Positions 1-8,841 of a stretch of DNA of 64,000 nucleotides are shown here, one piece after another. The notes beneath the pieces are model-generated. The model made no database searches. It saw nothing but the letters and a program-made list of their open reading frames with translations, and was not told where the DNA came from. The position numbers and the translations under genes were made by a program. How positions within the stretch are numbered: the first letter of the stretch is position 1; every line of letters begins with the position of its first letter. The stretch is from SZUA-36 sp963801195 (GTDB taxonomy: Bacteria > Pseudomonadota > Gammaproteobacteria > Xanthomonadales > SZUA-36): positions 1 through 64,000 of the forward strand of contig CAWDDX010000003.1 in assembly GCA_963801195.1 (NCBI GenBank). Direction: 5' to 3'.

Positions 1-9
1 GCGGCCTCA

Positions 10-984
10 ATGGAACAGGACAGGTTGATACGTTTATATCGGGATATGCTGCTCGCCCTGCACTTTGAGCAACGTGCTGCTCAAGCCTACTCAGAGGGTA
101 AGTTTGGCGGCTTTCTGCATCTGTACCCTGGTGAGGAGGCCGTGGCGGTGGGAGTGCTGCATGCGGCAGAACCTTCGGATTATGTCGTCACGACGTACCG
201 TGAACATATTCACGCCCTGGTTCGCGGTATTCCTGCCGAAAAAATCATGGCCGAGCTCTATGGCCGACGCGATGGTATATGTGGCGGAATGGGCGGCTCC
301 ATGCATTCTTTCGACCATGAGCGGCGTTTCATGGGCGGTTATGCCCTTGTGGGTGAAACGTTTCCGATTGCCATTGGTATCGCTTACGGTATTGCCTTGC
401 GCAAGCTACCCGAAGCGGTGGTCTGTTTTTTTGGCGACGGCGCAATCAATCAGGGTACCTTTCACGAATCGCTCAACATGGCCGCGTTGTGGCGATTGCC
501 GGTGCTGTTCGTGTGCGAGAACAACCGCTACCAGATCGGCACTGATATCCACCGTCATTCCGCGGTGACTGAGCTCTATCGCCGAGCCTGCGCTTATGAC
601 ATGCCTGCAGAACAGGTGGACGGTATGGATGTGGAAGCGGTGTACGCCGCCACCCACCGCATGTTGAAGAACGTACGCGCGGGTAGCGGGCCACAATTCC
701 TGGAACTGCGCACCTACCGTTTCCGCGGTCACTCCATGGCCGATGCCGGTGGCTACCGCAGCAAGGTGGAAGTGGATGCCTTCAAGGACATCGGCCCGTT
801 GCAGCGCATCGAACCCCGCATCGATGCTGCGGTGCGCGAAACACTGGACCGGGAAGTGGAAGACATAATCGAACAGGCCACACAGTTCGCTGAGGCAAGC
901 CCCGAACCCTCCTGGGAGGACGCCAAAAGCGCACTCGAACCTAACCGCTTGCGCGAAATACTGATCAGGGAGGACGCAACATGA
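10..984 (+). CDS. pdhA: Thiamine-dependent 2-oxoacid dehydrogenase E1 component, alpha subunit (pyruvate or acetoin type)
   Basis: Decarboxylates a 2-oxoacid (pyruvate most likely) with thiamine diphosphate, as the alpha half of an alpha2beta2 E1 that feeds the E2 acyltransferase. Seen: the ThDP/Mg motif begins with GDG at residues 142-144 and closes with the paired Asn 171-172; the GGMGGSMH segment and the RGHSMAD segment of the phosphorylation-loop region are present. At 324 residues it matches AcoA/PdhA of the short bacterial type. The stop overlaps the ATG of the beta subunit (ATGA at 981-984), so the two are translationally coupled. The frame is open to the window edge upstream of the ATG at 10, so a slightly earlier start cannot be excluded. 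Acetoin dehydrogenase AcoA is the main alternative; the substrate cannot be fixed from sequence. Confidence 0.9.
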   Translation: MEQDRLIRLYRDMLLALHFEQRAAQAYSEGKFGGFLHLYPGEEAVAVGVLHAAEPSDYVVTTYREHIHALVRGIPAEKIMAELYGRRDGICGGMGGSMHSFDHERRFMGGYALVGETFPIAIGIAYGIALRKLPEAVVCFFGDGAINQGTFHESLNMAALWRLPVLFVCENNRYQIGTDIHRHSAVTELYRRACAYDMPAEQVDGMDVEAVYAATHRMLKNVRAGSGPQFLELRTYRFRGHSMADAGGYRSKVEVDAFKDIGPLQRIEPRIDAAVRETLDREVEDIIEQATQFAEASPEPSWEDAKSALEPNRLREILIREDAT

Positions 985-1981
985 CTGCGAAACTTCACTA
1001 TTGGCAGGCGCTCAATCGTGCGCTTGACGAAGCAATGGCTTCTGATGAGTCGGTATTTGTAATGGGAGAAGATGTGGGTTTGTTTGGCGGAACTTACAAG
1101 GTCACCCAGGGTTTGTACGCCCGCTATGGGGAGTGGCGGGTCGCGATACGCCGATTTCGGAGAACAGTTTTACTGGTCTTGGTGTTGGCGCAGCAATGAT
1201 CGGATTACGGCCGGTAGTGGAGATCATGACCGTCAATTTCACTTTGCTCGCACTCGATGCGATTATCAACCTTGCGGCAAAAATTACATTCATGAGTGGA
1301 GGTCAATTAACCATGCCGCTGGTGATCCGTATGCCAGGCGGTGTGGCGAAACAACTCGCCGCTCAGCACTCGCAGCGACTGGAGCACACGCTCATGAACT
1401 GCCCCGGGTTGCGCATTGCTGTACCAGCAACCCCGCAAGATGCCTATTGGCAGCTCAATCAGGCGATAGCGAGCGATGCACCTGTCGTACTGCTCGAACA
1501 CGAACTGCTCTATTTTGATAAAACCACTTTTGATGCAGACGCGATTGCACCGCCGATGCACCAGGCTGTGATACGCCGGGAGGGAAAAGGTCTCACCATC
1601 ATAAGCTATTCGCGCATGGCGAATCTTTCATTAAAAGCTGCGGAGGAACTGGCGACCGAGGGTATCGAGACAGAGGTAATCGACCTGCGCAGCCTGCGTC
1701 CGATCAGACCTGGGATTTGTGTGAAAACTCAGTGAACAAACCAGAGCGCTTGCTGATCGTTGAAGAAAGACTGCCGTTTTGCCGGAGCAGGTGCAGAGAT
1801 CGCGGCCACGCTGACCGAACGTTGTTTTCATCAGCTGATTGCAGCGCCGGTTCGGCTGGCAGCACTGGATTTTCCGACACCATTCAATGCCGGCTTAGAG
1901 CGCGAGAGCATCCCGAAAGACGACATTGTCTTAGCCGAGTGCACCGACTGTGCGGTAAAGAATGAGGGAGGTACACCATGA
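981..1981 (+). pseudogene. pdhB: E1 beta subunit of the same 2-oxoacid dehydrogenase, interrupted by about four single-base indels
   Basis: Reading three frames in turn rebuilds an almost complete E1 beta protein of about 330 residues. The N-terminal part (981 to about 1141) ends in GEWRV. The text then continues one base out of register as DTPISENSF to about 1705. It then needs two further +1 corrections near 1705-1717 (giving PIDLDLCENSVNKPERLL) and one more near 1763-1769 (extra A in a gaagaaagac run) to reach DCRFAGAGAEIAA and the true C-terminus at 1981. Conserved beta features such as FMSGGQLTMPLVIR and LAAQHSQ are intact, so decay is recent or these are sequence errors. The ORF starts at the ATG overlapping E1 alpha, with ggagg just upstream, and its stop overlaps the E2 start (ATGA). 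Confidence 0.85.
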
Positions 1982-3225
1982 AAAAACCGGTAACCATGCC
2001 CTCGCTTACTGACACCATGGAGAGCGGACGCCTGGTGCGCTGGATGAAACAGCCAGGCGATGAAGTCAAGCGTGGCGATGCAATTGCAGAAATCGAAACC
2101 GACAAGGCGGTAACCGAGTTGGAAACCTTCCAGGGCTATCTGGCAGGGCCACTTGCCGATGAAGATACCGAGGTCGCGGTTAACAAAACTATCGGCTGGA
2201 TCACAGATCAGCCAGAGGCAGATAGCGAAGAGAAAGCAGGAAAAGATCCAGCGGAAAAGCAGGCCGAAAGCACAGATGACAATGATGCAGCTAACAATGA
2301 TGCAGCGCAAGAACAGTCCATAGGGCCGGAAGAGGCTCAGGGAAAAAAGGCGGAGGCGTCAGAAAAAGAAGATCAGGAAGATCAGGGAGATCCCGAAGAT
2401 CAGAAAGATCAGGAAGATCGGGAAGAGCAGGCAGAGCAGGCAGAGCAGGCAGAGCAGAAAGAAAAGAAAGAGGAGGGCGAAATTACCTCGGAAACGGAGA
2501 CAAAAAATGTCGTGCTCGAGGCAGCTTTCGCCAATCAAAAGCAGAAACAGGAAAGTCCAGGCACAGCCATGGACGCCACAGGTGATCTTGAAGCTGGACC
2601 GCCGTTTCAGATTGAGCCACAGGCAAATTTGCGCCGTATCATAGCCGAGGGCATGATTGCCGCTGCTATGACGCCGCAGTTTCGGGTCAGCAGCCGGTTT
2701 TCATTGCAGAAGCTCGTGTCCAGTGCGAAGAAGCGAGAAATTTCATTCACTGTTCTGCTGGCCAGGGCCTGTGCGTTGACCGTGGCCGAGTATCCCGATT
2801 TCAACAGTGCGTGGACACCTGATGGCCTGGCCCGACGCAGTCGTGTGGACGTGGGGATTGCCATGGAAACCGAGGATGGGCTGACCTCTCCGGTGCTGCG
2901 CGATGCAGCACAACGAACGATTGATGAACTTGCAGAGGACTGGCGCGATCTCAAGGACCGGGTGAAAAATCATCGGGCCCGTCCTGAAGAATATCGCGGT
3001 GCAACGTTCTATCTCTCCAACCTGGGCACTGTTTCAGACGTGTTTTCATTTGATGCCATAGTGCCGCTGGGTGCCGCTGCCATTCTGGCTGTGGCGGCGG
3101 ATACTGAGCAGGGGACTTTGCTCACGATAAGCTGCGATCACCGGTTGCTGGCTGGAGCCGATGCTGCAAAATTCCTGCAAAGCCTGGGACAACGATTATG
3201 CGATCCGGCGGGGTGGATGGAATAA
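1978..3225 (+). CDS. pdhC: Dihydrolipoamide acyltransferase (E2) with an atypical catalytic motif
   Basis: E2 core that carries the acyl group from E1 on a lipoyl arm and passes it to CoA. Seen: one lipoyl domain at residues 1-78 with the lipoylation Lys43 in ETDKA; a very long Glu/Asp/Gln/Lys linker (about 80-200); and a CAT-like acyltransferase domain from about 215 to the end. The expected DHRxxDG is DHRLLAG: His388 is kept but the catalytic-site Asp is Ala392. I see no recognisable peripheral subunit-binding domain between linker and core, and no E3 gene follows. ATG 1978 overlaps the E1 beta stop, with gggaggt upstream. It may be an E2-like protein of reduced activity, or may rely on E1/E3 binding by another subunit. 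Confidence 0.85.
   Translation: MKKPVTMPSLTDTMESGRLVRWMKQPGDEVKRGDAIAEIETDKAVTELETFQGYLAGPLADEDTEVAVNKTIGWITDQPEADSEEKAGKDPAEKQAESTDDNDAANNDAAQEQSIGPEEAQGKKAEASEKEDQEDQGDPEDQKDQEDREEQAEQAEQAEQKEKKEEGEITSETETKNVVLEAAFANQKQKQESPGTAMDATGDLEAGPPFQIEPQANLRRIIAEGMIAAAMTPQFRVSSRFSLQKLVSSAKKREISFTVLLARACALTVAEYPDFNSAWTPDGLARRSRVDVGIAMETEDGLTSPVLRDAAQRTIDELAEDWRDLKDRVKNHRARPEEYRGATFYLSNLGTVSDVFSFDAIVPLGAAAILAVAADTEQGTLLTISCDHRLLAGADAAKFLQSLGQRLCDPAGWME
2369..2460 (+). repeat. In-frame 9-bp tandem repeats coding the E2 acidic linker
   Basis: Successive units related to gaagatcag, then exact gcagagcag units, encode an EDQ/AEQ low-complexity stretch. The unit length is a multiple of three, so copy-number change keeps the frame. 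Confidence 0.8.
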
Positions 3226-3636
3226 TTCACCAAACGCGCCTGTAATGCCGGGATCGCTGTACGCGAACGCGGATCACAAAATACAGCGGAGAAATGCAGG
3301 AACTGTTTCTCTATTACTCGTGGTGCGGACATGTTCACCTGTTTTCGACCTTGGGCGGCGTTTCATGGGCGGCTATGCGCTTGTGGGTGAAACGAATAAA
3401 GATTCAGGAAAGAAGTTACTTTAAGTTTGAAACGAATGCGCTCAATTTCAGCCCTGAACTTGACCCGGTTCTTCCGGTCAACCCCTATATGAAGAGTCGA
3501 ACCACAATGACCATGGCTGGCCAAAACACTGACAGGTGATGGAACCATAAGGATCGTTACATATCTTTAATTCGACCCCCGGAGTTCAGAATCGCACTGG
3601 CTGTCAAGCCATCCGGGACCTTGGAGGAACTTGAAA
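3226..3636. other. Intergenic region between E2 and gnd
   Basis: No credible gene. It contains the E1 alpha-like fragment described separately (3345-3394) and, at its end, a clear ggagg ribosome site (3623-3627) for gnd. No E3 (lipoamide dehydrogenase) sequence is visible here although an E3 would be the usual next gene. Confidence 0.6.
3345..3394 (+). repeat. Diverged 50-bp copy of an internal E1 alpha segment
   Basis: Matches bases 311-360 at about 46 of 50 positions. It would translate to the same RRFMGGYALVGET found in the E1 alpha protein. Two of the differences (ggt/ggc and gcc/gcg) are synonymous in that frame, as expected for a relic of a once-coding second copy. Similarity stops abruptly after 3394 and fades before 3345. 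Confidence 0.8.
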
Positions 3637-5049
3637 ATGACCGAAGAAAAATGTGAAATTGGCATCGTCGGCCTGGGCGTGATGGGCCGCAACATGCTGC
3701 TGAACATGGCCGAGCACGGGTTTGCCGTTGCCGGCTATGACAAGGATTCCAAACGGGTTGCCCAACTGCGCGATGAAGCCGCGGACCTGCCCGTGCGGGG
3801 CGCAGAAAATGTGTCAGAATTCCTGGATCTGTTGAAAAAGCCGCGAGCGGTGATGATGCTCGTTCCGGCCGGGCAAATCGTTGATTCCGTTATCCATGAT
3901 CTATTGCCTCACCTCGACAAGGGCGACTTGGTTATCGATGCCGGCAACTCACATTTCACCGACACCGACTTGCGCCAGAAAGCGCTCGAAGCAAAAGGGC
4001 TGAACTTTTTCGGGATGGGCGTCTCGGGCGGGGAAGATGGCGCCAGGCATGGTCCCAGCATGATGCCCGGTGGACCGAAGAAGGCCTACGGCGTGGTCCG
4101 TAAATTGCTGGAGGCCTGCGCAGCGCAGGCAGACGGCGAGCCATGCGTCACATATTTGGGGCCACGCTCCGCCGGTCACTATGTCAAAATGGTACACAAC
4201 GGCATCGAGTACGGCATCATGCAATTGCTGGCCGAGACATACGATCTGCTGAATCATGGGTTGGAACTGAGCAACGATAAACTGGGCGATCTGTTCGATG
4301 AATGGAACCGGGCCGAGTTGAACGGTTACCTGGTAGAGATCACCGCCGACATCTTCCGCAAAAAGGACAAACAGACCGGCAATCGCCTGATCGACGTGGT
4401 GCTGGACGCCGCACGCCAAAAGGGAACCGGCATGTGGACTTCACAGGATGCGCTTTCCCTGCACGAACCCACCCCAAATATCGACATTGCTGTGGCGATG
4501 CGCAACCTTTCGGGGCTGGATCGGGAACGGGCTGCCATATCCGAAAATTTCGCTGCCCGCGAGAAAGTCTTCGAGGGTGACCGCCAGAAATTGATCGGGC
4601 AGATACGCCACAGCCTGTATTCGGCCATCCTCATGACCTATGCTCAAGGCCTGGCGCAATTGCGCTGCGCTTCGCAAGAGTACGAATATGGTCTGGCCCT
4701 TTCGGATGTGGCCCGCATCTGGCGCGGCGGGTGCATTATCCGCTCGGCACTGTTGGAGCCCATTCGCGAAGCCTACGCACAACAACCGGACTTGCTCAAC
4801 CTGCTGCTCGATGAAACGTTGGGCAAAGCCGTTTCCGAACGCATTGCTGACTTGCGCGCCGTAGCTACCACCGCCATTGAACTGGGCATCCCCGCACCTG
4901 GATTCACCTCCGCGTTGAATTACTACGACAGCCTGCGCGCGAATCGCCTGCCTGCCAACCTGATCCAGGCTCAACGAGATTATTTTGGCTCGCACACTTA
5001 CGAACGCGTGGACGAGCGCGGTGTTTTCCATACGGAATGGGAGGAGTAA
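3637..5049 (+). CDS. gnd: 6-phosphogluconate dehydrogenase (decarboxylating)
   Basis: Oxidises and decarboxylates 6-phosphogluconate to ribulose 5-phosphate with NAD(P)+, third step of the oxidative pentose phosphate pathway, cytosolic. Seen: Rossmann motif GLGVMG at residues 9-14, the substrate loop GVSGGEDGARHGPSMMPGG, and the catalytic Lys in HYVKMVHNGIE near residue 181-186. At 470 residues it is the standard long form. I chose ATG 3637 over TTG 3631 because ggagg (3623-3627) lies 9 bases from the ATG but only 3 from the TTG. zwf follows after three bases, so the two genes form an operon for NADPH supply. Confidence 0.97.
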   Translation: MTEEKCEIGIVGLGVMGRNMLLNMAEHGFAVAGYDKDSKRVAQLRDEAADLPVRGAENVSEFLDLLKKPRAVMMLVPAGQIVDSVIHDLLPHLDKGDLVIDAGNSHFTDTDLRQKALEAKGLNFFGMGVSGGEDGARHGPSMMPGGPKKAYGVVRKLLEACAAQADGEPCVTYLGPRSAGHYVKMVHNGIEYGIMQLLAETYDLLNHGLELSNDKLGDLFDEWNRAELNGYLVEITADIFRKKDKQTGNRLIDVVLDAARQKGTGMWTSQDALSLHEPTPNIDIAVAMRNLSGLDRERAAISENFAAREKVFEGDRQKLIGQIRHSLYSAILMTYAQGLAQLRCASQEYEYGLALSDVARIWRGGCIIRSALLEPIREAYAQQPDLLNLLLDETLGKAVSERIADLRAVATTAIELGIPAPGFTSALNYYDSLRANRLPANLIQAQRDYFGSHTYERVDERGVFHTEWEE

Positions 5050-5052
5050 TAA

Positions 5053-6546
5053 ATGAAAAAGAAACCAGAATTGCCACATGCGGCGCTGGTCATCTTTGGT
5101 GCTGCCGGTGACCTGACCTGGCGCAAGCTGGTACCCGCCCTTTTTGATCTTTATCTCGACGGCTTACTGCCGGACAGGTTTGCTATTTTTGGTGTAGATG
5201 GTAAGTCCATTTCAGTGGAAGACTGGCAGGAACGTCTACACGATGGCGTCAAAACTTTTGCCCGCCACGCCAATATCGAAACATCAAAATGGAAAGCGTT
5301 CGCCAATCATCTCGTGGATTGCCTGGCCGGCGATTTCAAAAAAACCGCTACCTTCGATGCTTTGGCAAAAGCCCTGGGCGAGCAGGACAAAGACCTGGGC
5401 GGGCAGGCCGAGCACGTTTTCTATCTGGCCACACCGCCTGCTATCGCGGAAGTCATTGTCAATAACCTGGGACAGGCCGGGTTGACAAAAGATCCGGAGC
5501 GTTCGCGCGTGGTGTTCGAGAAGCCCTTCGGGCATGACCTGGGTTCGGCACACGACCTTAATCAATCCCTGCTCAAAACACTCCAAGAGCGCCAGATCTA
5601 CCGTATTGACCATTTCCTCGGCAAGGAAACTGTCCAGAATATTCTGGCTTTCCGTTTTGCCAACGCGCTCTTCGAGCCCATCTGGGACCGCCGTTATATC
5701 GACCATGTCCAGATCACCGTAGCCGAGACGCTCGGCGTGGAGCACCGCGGTGAATACTACGAGCATGCCGGGGCCCTGCGCGACATGATCCAGAACCACC
5801 TGATGCAAATCTTGTCCTTGATCGCCATGGAAGCCCCGGTCGCTTTCACTGCTGACGAAATCCGCGCCCGCAAAGTGGACGCGCTGCGCGCCATTCGCGC
5901 CATCCCGGTGGACGATTTACGACGTCATGCCGCCCGCGGACAGTATGCGTCCGGTTGGCTCGAGGGTGAACAGGTTCCGGCCTATCACGACGAACCGGGC
6001 GTCGAACCTGCTTCCAGTACCGAGACATTCGCCGCGCTCAAGCTTTTCATCGATAACTGGCGCTGGCAGGATGTCCCCTTTTACATGCGCACCGGCAAAC
6101 GCATGGCCGAAGCGGTTTCGAAGGTCATCATCCAGTTCCGGCCTGTACCGCACCAATCCTTCCCGAGTTCCGCCGCTATCGACTGGCAACCCAATCGCCT
6201 GGAAATCTACATCCAACCCGATGAAGGCATTAGCCTGCGCTTTCTGGCCAAGCAACCGGGTGTGACTTTGCGTCTCAGCCCCAAAAACATGAACTTCCGT
6301 TATGCTGAAGCCTTCAAGACCGATCCGCCCGAAGCCTATGAAACACTGCTGCTCGACGTATTGGAAGGTGATGCCACCCTGTTCATGCGTGCTGACCAGG
6401 TCGAATGTGCCTGGAACGTGGTCGGCCCTGTGCTGGAAGTCTGGAATTCGGTCGAAGCTTCCGACTTCCCCAATTACCCCAGTGGCAGTTGGGGGCCTGA
6501 AAGCGCCGAAGCGCTCATCGCTCAGGATGGACGTAGCTGGTTGTAA
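5053..6546 (+). CDS. zwf: Glucose-6-phosphate 1-dehydrogenase
   Basis: Converts glucose 6-phosphate to 6-phosphoglucono-lactone with NADP+, the entry step of the oxidative pentose phosphate and Entner-Doudoroff routes. Seen: dinucleotide motif GAAGDLTWRKL near residues 14-24 and the active-site signature RIDHFLGKE around 182-190. Length 497 fits the family. It starts three bases after gnd, and the gaggag at the end of gnd serves as ribosome site. Lactonase (pgl) is not in this cluster. The gene is convergent with the PerM-type gene downstream. Confidence 0.97.
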   Translation: MKKKPELPHAALVIFGAAGDLTWRKLVPALFDLYLDGLLPDRFAIFGVDGKSISVEDWQERLHDGVKTFARHANIETSKWKAFANHLVDCLAGDFKKTATFDALAKALGEQDKDLGGQAEHVFYLATPPAIAEVIVNNLGQAGLTKDPERSRVVFEKPFGHDLGSAHDLNQSLLKTLQERQIYRIDHFLGKETVQNILAFRFANALFEPIWDRRYIDHVQITVAETLGVEHRGEYYEHAGALRDMIQNHLMQILSLIAMEAPVAFTADEIRARKVDALRAIRAIPVDDLRRHAARGQYASGWLEGEQVPAYHDEPGVEPASSTETFAALKLFIDNWRWQDVPFYMRTGKRMAEAVSKVIIQFRPVPHQSFPSSAAIDWQPNRLEIYIQPDEGISLRFLAKQPGVTLRLSPKNMNFRYAEAFKTDPPEAYETLLLDVLEGDATLFMRADQVECAWNVVGPVLEVWNSVEASDFPNYPSGSWGPESAEALIAQDGRSWL

Positions 6547-6585
6547 TCCATCGTTGATCAGAGCAGGGAGGTGCAGGTCTCCGGC

Positions 6586-7659
6586 TTATGTCTGTGCATC
6601 GGTATCACGGTGGTCATCATGCTGACCCAGCAATTGCACCTGGTCCTCTAAGATATCTCGTACGTAGAGCACCTGGATCACGACTATTGCCACGACGGCC
6701 ATGGGCGTTGCCATTATTATCCCAAGCAGGCCGTAGAATATGCCCATGGAAAATTGGGCCGACAACAACACGGCCGGGGGCAATAAGACGGCGCGCCGTT
6801 GGATCAGAGGAGTCACAAAGTTCCCCTCGAGGAATTGCACCAGCGCATAAATCATGATCACGTAGAAGGCCATCATGGGTGATTCCAGCAAACCCACCAA
6901 CAATGCAGGCACCACCGACATGATGGGGCCGATATAAGGCACAAAGGAAAACACACCGGCGATCACACCCAATACGAGGGCCATGGGCATGCCGATCAGT
7001 GTCAGGGCGATAGTGGTGAATACTCCTACCGTTGCCATGGAAGCAAAACGTCCCAACATCCACCAGCTCAGTGCATGATCCAGAGCTTGCAGCAGTTGAC
7101 TGATGCGGTCACGTTGTCGCTTGGGAATCAGGTGTAATAATCCCTGTATATAGATTTCCGGCTGAATGGCTAAATAGAAGCCGATAAAAAGAATAACGAC
7201 AATGTGGGCTGCCGTCCCGAAGGCGGTAGAGAAGACTCCTGTTACCCCGGCCATGACCTGGCCTGCGTCGGGGCGCAGATATCCAAGGTTAAGATTTTTC
7301 AGAAAATCGTTCCAGGGTTGCTCCGAGATCACGTCTTGCAAGCGTTCCATCGCACGCGGCAGCTGTTCGCTGAGTTGCGAGGTCTGCTGGGAGAAGCTCG
7401 GGCCGGCTGTCAGGAAAAACGCGCTCAACAAAAGTATCAAAAAAGCGATTACCCCAGCCCGTGCCAATACTGGAAGAATAGGGAGCCAACGCAGTACCAG
7501 GCCCGCCAGGGAATTTACGAAAACGGCAATCAGCAGGGCGGCGAACAGCACCAGAAATATCTGTGCGGCTGGCCATAGCAGGAACAGTGCCAAGCCCGCC
7601 AGCAGGATCATGCCGAGGGCGTTGATCGGCTTACTCGTGGACCGGTACTCGTGGACCAT
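6586..7659 (-). CDS. AI-2E family transporter / PerM-like membrane protein
   Basis: Polytopic inner-membrane protein of the PerM/YdgG (AI-2E exporter) superfamily, 357 residues. Seen: paired N-terminal hydrophobic segments (about 15-75), a soluble central section with SQQTSQLSEQLPRAMERLQ, then further membrane spans containing the glycine/proline-rich FVPYIGPIMSVVPAL stretch typical of the family. ATG at 7659. Substrate is unknown; family members have been linked to AI-2 release or Na+/H+ exchange. It is followed by no obvious partner and ends 40 bases from the zwf stop. Confidence 0.85.
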   Translation of the reverse strand: MVHEYRSTSKPINALGMILLAGLALFLLWPAAQIFLVLFAALLIAVFVNSLAGLVLRWLPILPVLARAGVIAFLILLLSAFFLTAGPSFSQQTSQLSEQLPRAMERLQDVISEQPWNDFLKNLNLGYLRPDAGQVMAGVTGVFSTAFGTAAHIVVILFIGFYLAIQPEIYIQGLLHLIPKRQRDRISQLLQALDHALSWWMLGRFASMATVGVFTTIALTLIGMPMALVLGVIAGVFSFVPYIGPIMSVVPALLVGLLESPMMAFYVIMIYALVQFLEGNFVTPLIQRRAVLLPPAVLLSAQFSMGIFYGLLGIIMATPMAVVAIVVIQVLYVRDILEDQVQLLGQHDDHRDTDAQT

Positions 7660-7694
7660 GGGTTTGTCAGTGACCTCGTTTATCCGTGCGCTGA

Positions 7695-8219
7695 CTACCG
7701 GGAGGAATTGACAGCGGAATGATCGGGAACATCTCCTTTGGGCTGCCGCCGGCGATGCCGCAATGCCGAACTGACACCAATAACCGTACCCGCCACCAAT
7801 GCCGATAGCATGACATCCGTTTTGTGTATGCCACGCTGACCCAGGCGTGCACCGATAATCTCGCCCAATTGAGCCACGTCATCCAGCGGAGCCTGCCCTG
7901 TCCCCGGCGCTGTTTCTGGACATTCAGAGCGTGGTGCTGGATGAGGCGCCGCACTCTTTGTGAACCGCCACAGTAGCAAGGCGCCTGTCAACGACAGCAA
8001 CAAGAGTATCCCGCCGACGATGAGTCCGCTTTGCCAGGGAGAGAAAAACTGGCACAGTGAGATATAGCCGCCCACGGCAACAAATCCCAAAGCGCCCAGC
8101 GTGGCCAGGCCGCAGAACAGCATCAGTGTGGTCTCAATCAACCGCCGTTCCCACCAGGCGCGCACGCTTGACAAAGCGTTCTCCGCCAGGCCCTTAAGCA
8201 GTCCATGAAGCCAGGACAT
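7695..8219 (-). CDS. YqjE-like two-helix membrane protein (phage-holin/DUF1469-type family)
   Basis: About 174 residues. Seen: an amphipathic N-terminus, then two closely spaced hydrophobic helices around residues 30-60 and 65-90, followed by a polar tail and a further weakly hydrophobic C-terminal segment. It lies directly after a DUF883 (YqjD/ElaB-like) gene, the same order as yqjD-yqjE in enterobacteria, where these are stationary-phase inner-membrane proteins. The holin label of the family does not imply a prophage here. The start is ATG 8219, or the GTG immediately before it at 8222. Confidence 0.7.
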   Translation of the reverse strand: MSWLHGLLKGLAENALSSVRAWWERRLIETTLMLFCGLATLGALGFVAVGGYISLCQFFSPWQSGLIVGGILLLLSLTGALLLWRFTKSAAPHPAPRSECPETAPGTGQAPLDDVAQLGEIIGARLGQRGIHKTDVMLSALVAGTVIGVSSALRHRRRQPKGDVPDHSAVNSSR

Positions 8220-8230
8220 CACCTGCTGGC

Positions 8231-8530
8231 CTAGTGACGGCTTCGATCTAACAACATTCCGACGACGAAGCCCGTTGTAAATGACGCCAGAACGCTCGCT
8301 AAAGGGCGCTCTTCCACCTCCTTGCCGATGGCCGAGTAGACATCTTCGGCTTGCTCCTTAACCTTTTCACCGGTACGCCGGGCCTTTTCATAGGCTTGAT
8401 CATATTGTTCGCGCCCCCGCTCTATGCCGGACGTCTTGACGGTTTCCAACAACGAGGCCATGTCGGCGCGTAAATCGGCGAGATCAGATTTAACCTGATC
8501 CAGTTCTTTATTGATTGCTTTGTTTTCCAT
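8231..8530 (-). CDS. DUF883 family protein (YqjD/ElaB-like)
   Basis: A 99-residue protein with a long coiled-coil region (about 1-70, heptad-like Leu/Ala/Val with many Lys/Glu) and one C-terminal transmembrane helix ending in a basic DRSRH tail. This is the signature of the ElaB/YqjD/YgaM family of inner-membrane, ribosome-associated proteins made on entry to stationary phase in E. coli. A clear aggaga ribosome site precedes ATG 8530. It is the first gene of a pair with the YqjE-like gene. Confidence 0.85.
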   Translation of the reverse strand: MENKAINKELDQVKSDLADLRADMASLLETVKTSGIERGREQYDQAYEKARRTGEKVKEQAEDVYSAIGKEVEERPLASVLASFTTGFVVGMLLDRSRH

Positions 8531-8841
8531 ATCAGTTCTCCTAAGCGTGGAACCGGAAATCGACCCATCGGGCTACATTCATTGAGGCATGAATAACGGT
8601 TCAACTACGACAAATGGAGTTTAAATATAATGCAAGCTTTCTTTAGCGGCATTGTTAAATATCAATGCCGCCGGCACAAAGTAGCCCGGTTGCGATTCAC
8701 GGCTTGTATGTCGGGGACGATGTTCTGACTTCAGTAGCACAAGAACTGCCGGCAGCGCGCGAAAGCCGGCCCGAGACCAGCTACGGCAATGTGGCAGCCT
8801 ATTTTACGCGAGATAAATTAACAGGTAATCTGACGACGGAC
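8531..8841. other. Intergenic region between the DUF883 gene and pgi
   Basis: No convincing gene. The 100-codon ORF beginning at 8665 runs into the 3' end of pgi on the other strand and resembles nothing I recognise. A perfect inverted repeat lies at 8646-8671 (separate entry). Confidence 0.5.
8646..8671. promoter_or_regulatory. Perfect 9-bp inverted repeat (gcggcattg-N8-caatgccgc)
   Basis: A dyad in the gap downstream of pgi and upstream of the DUF883 gene. No run of T follows on either strand, so it is not a standard intrinsic terminator. An operator or a factor-dependent end of the pgi message are both possible. Confidence 0.4.

Noticed and set aside
7695..8219. Holin-like gene as prophage
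   Set aside because: No other phage genes; it pairs with a YqjD-like gene as in enterobacterial chromosomes.
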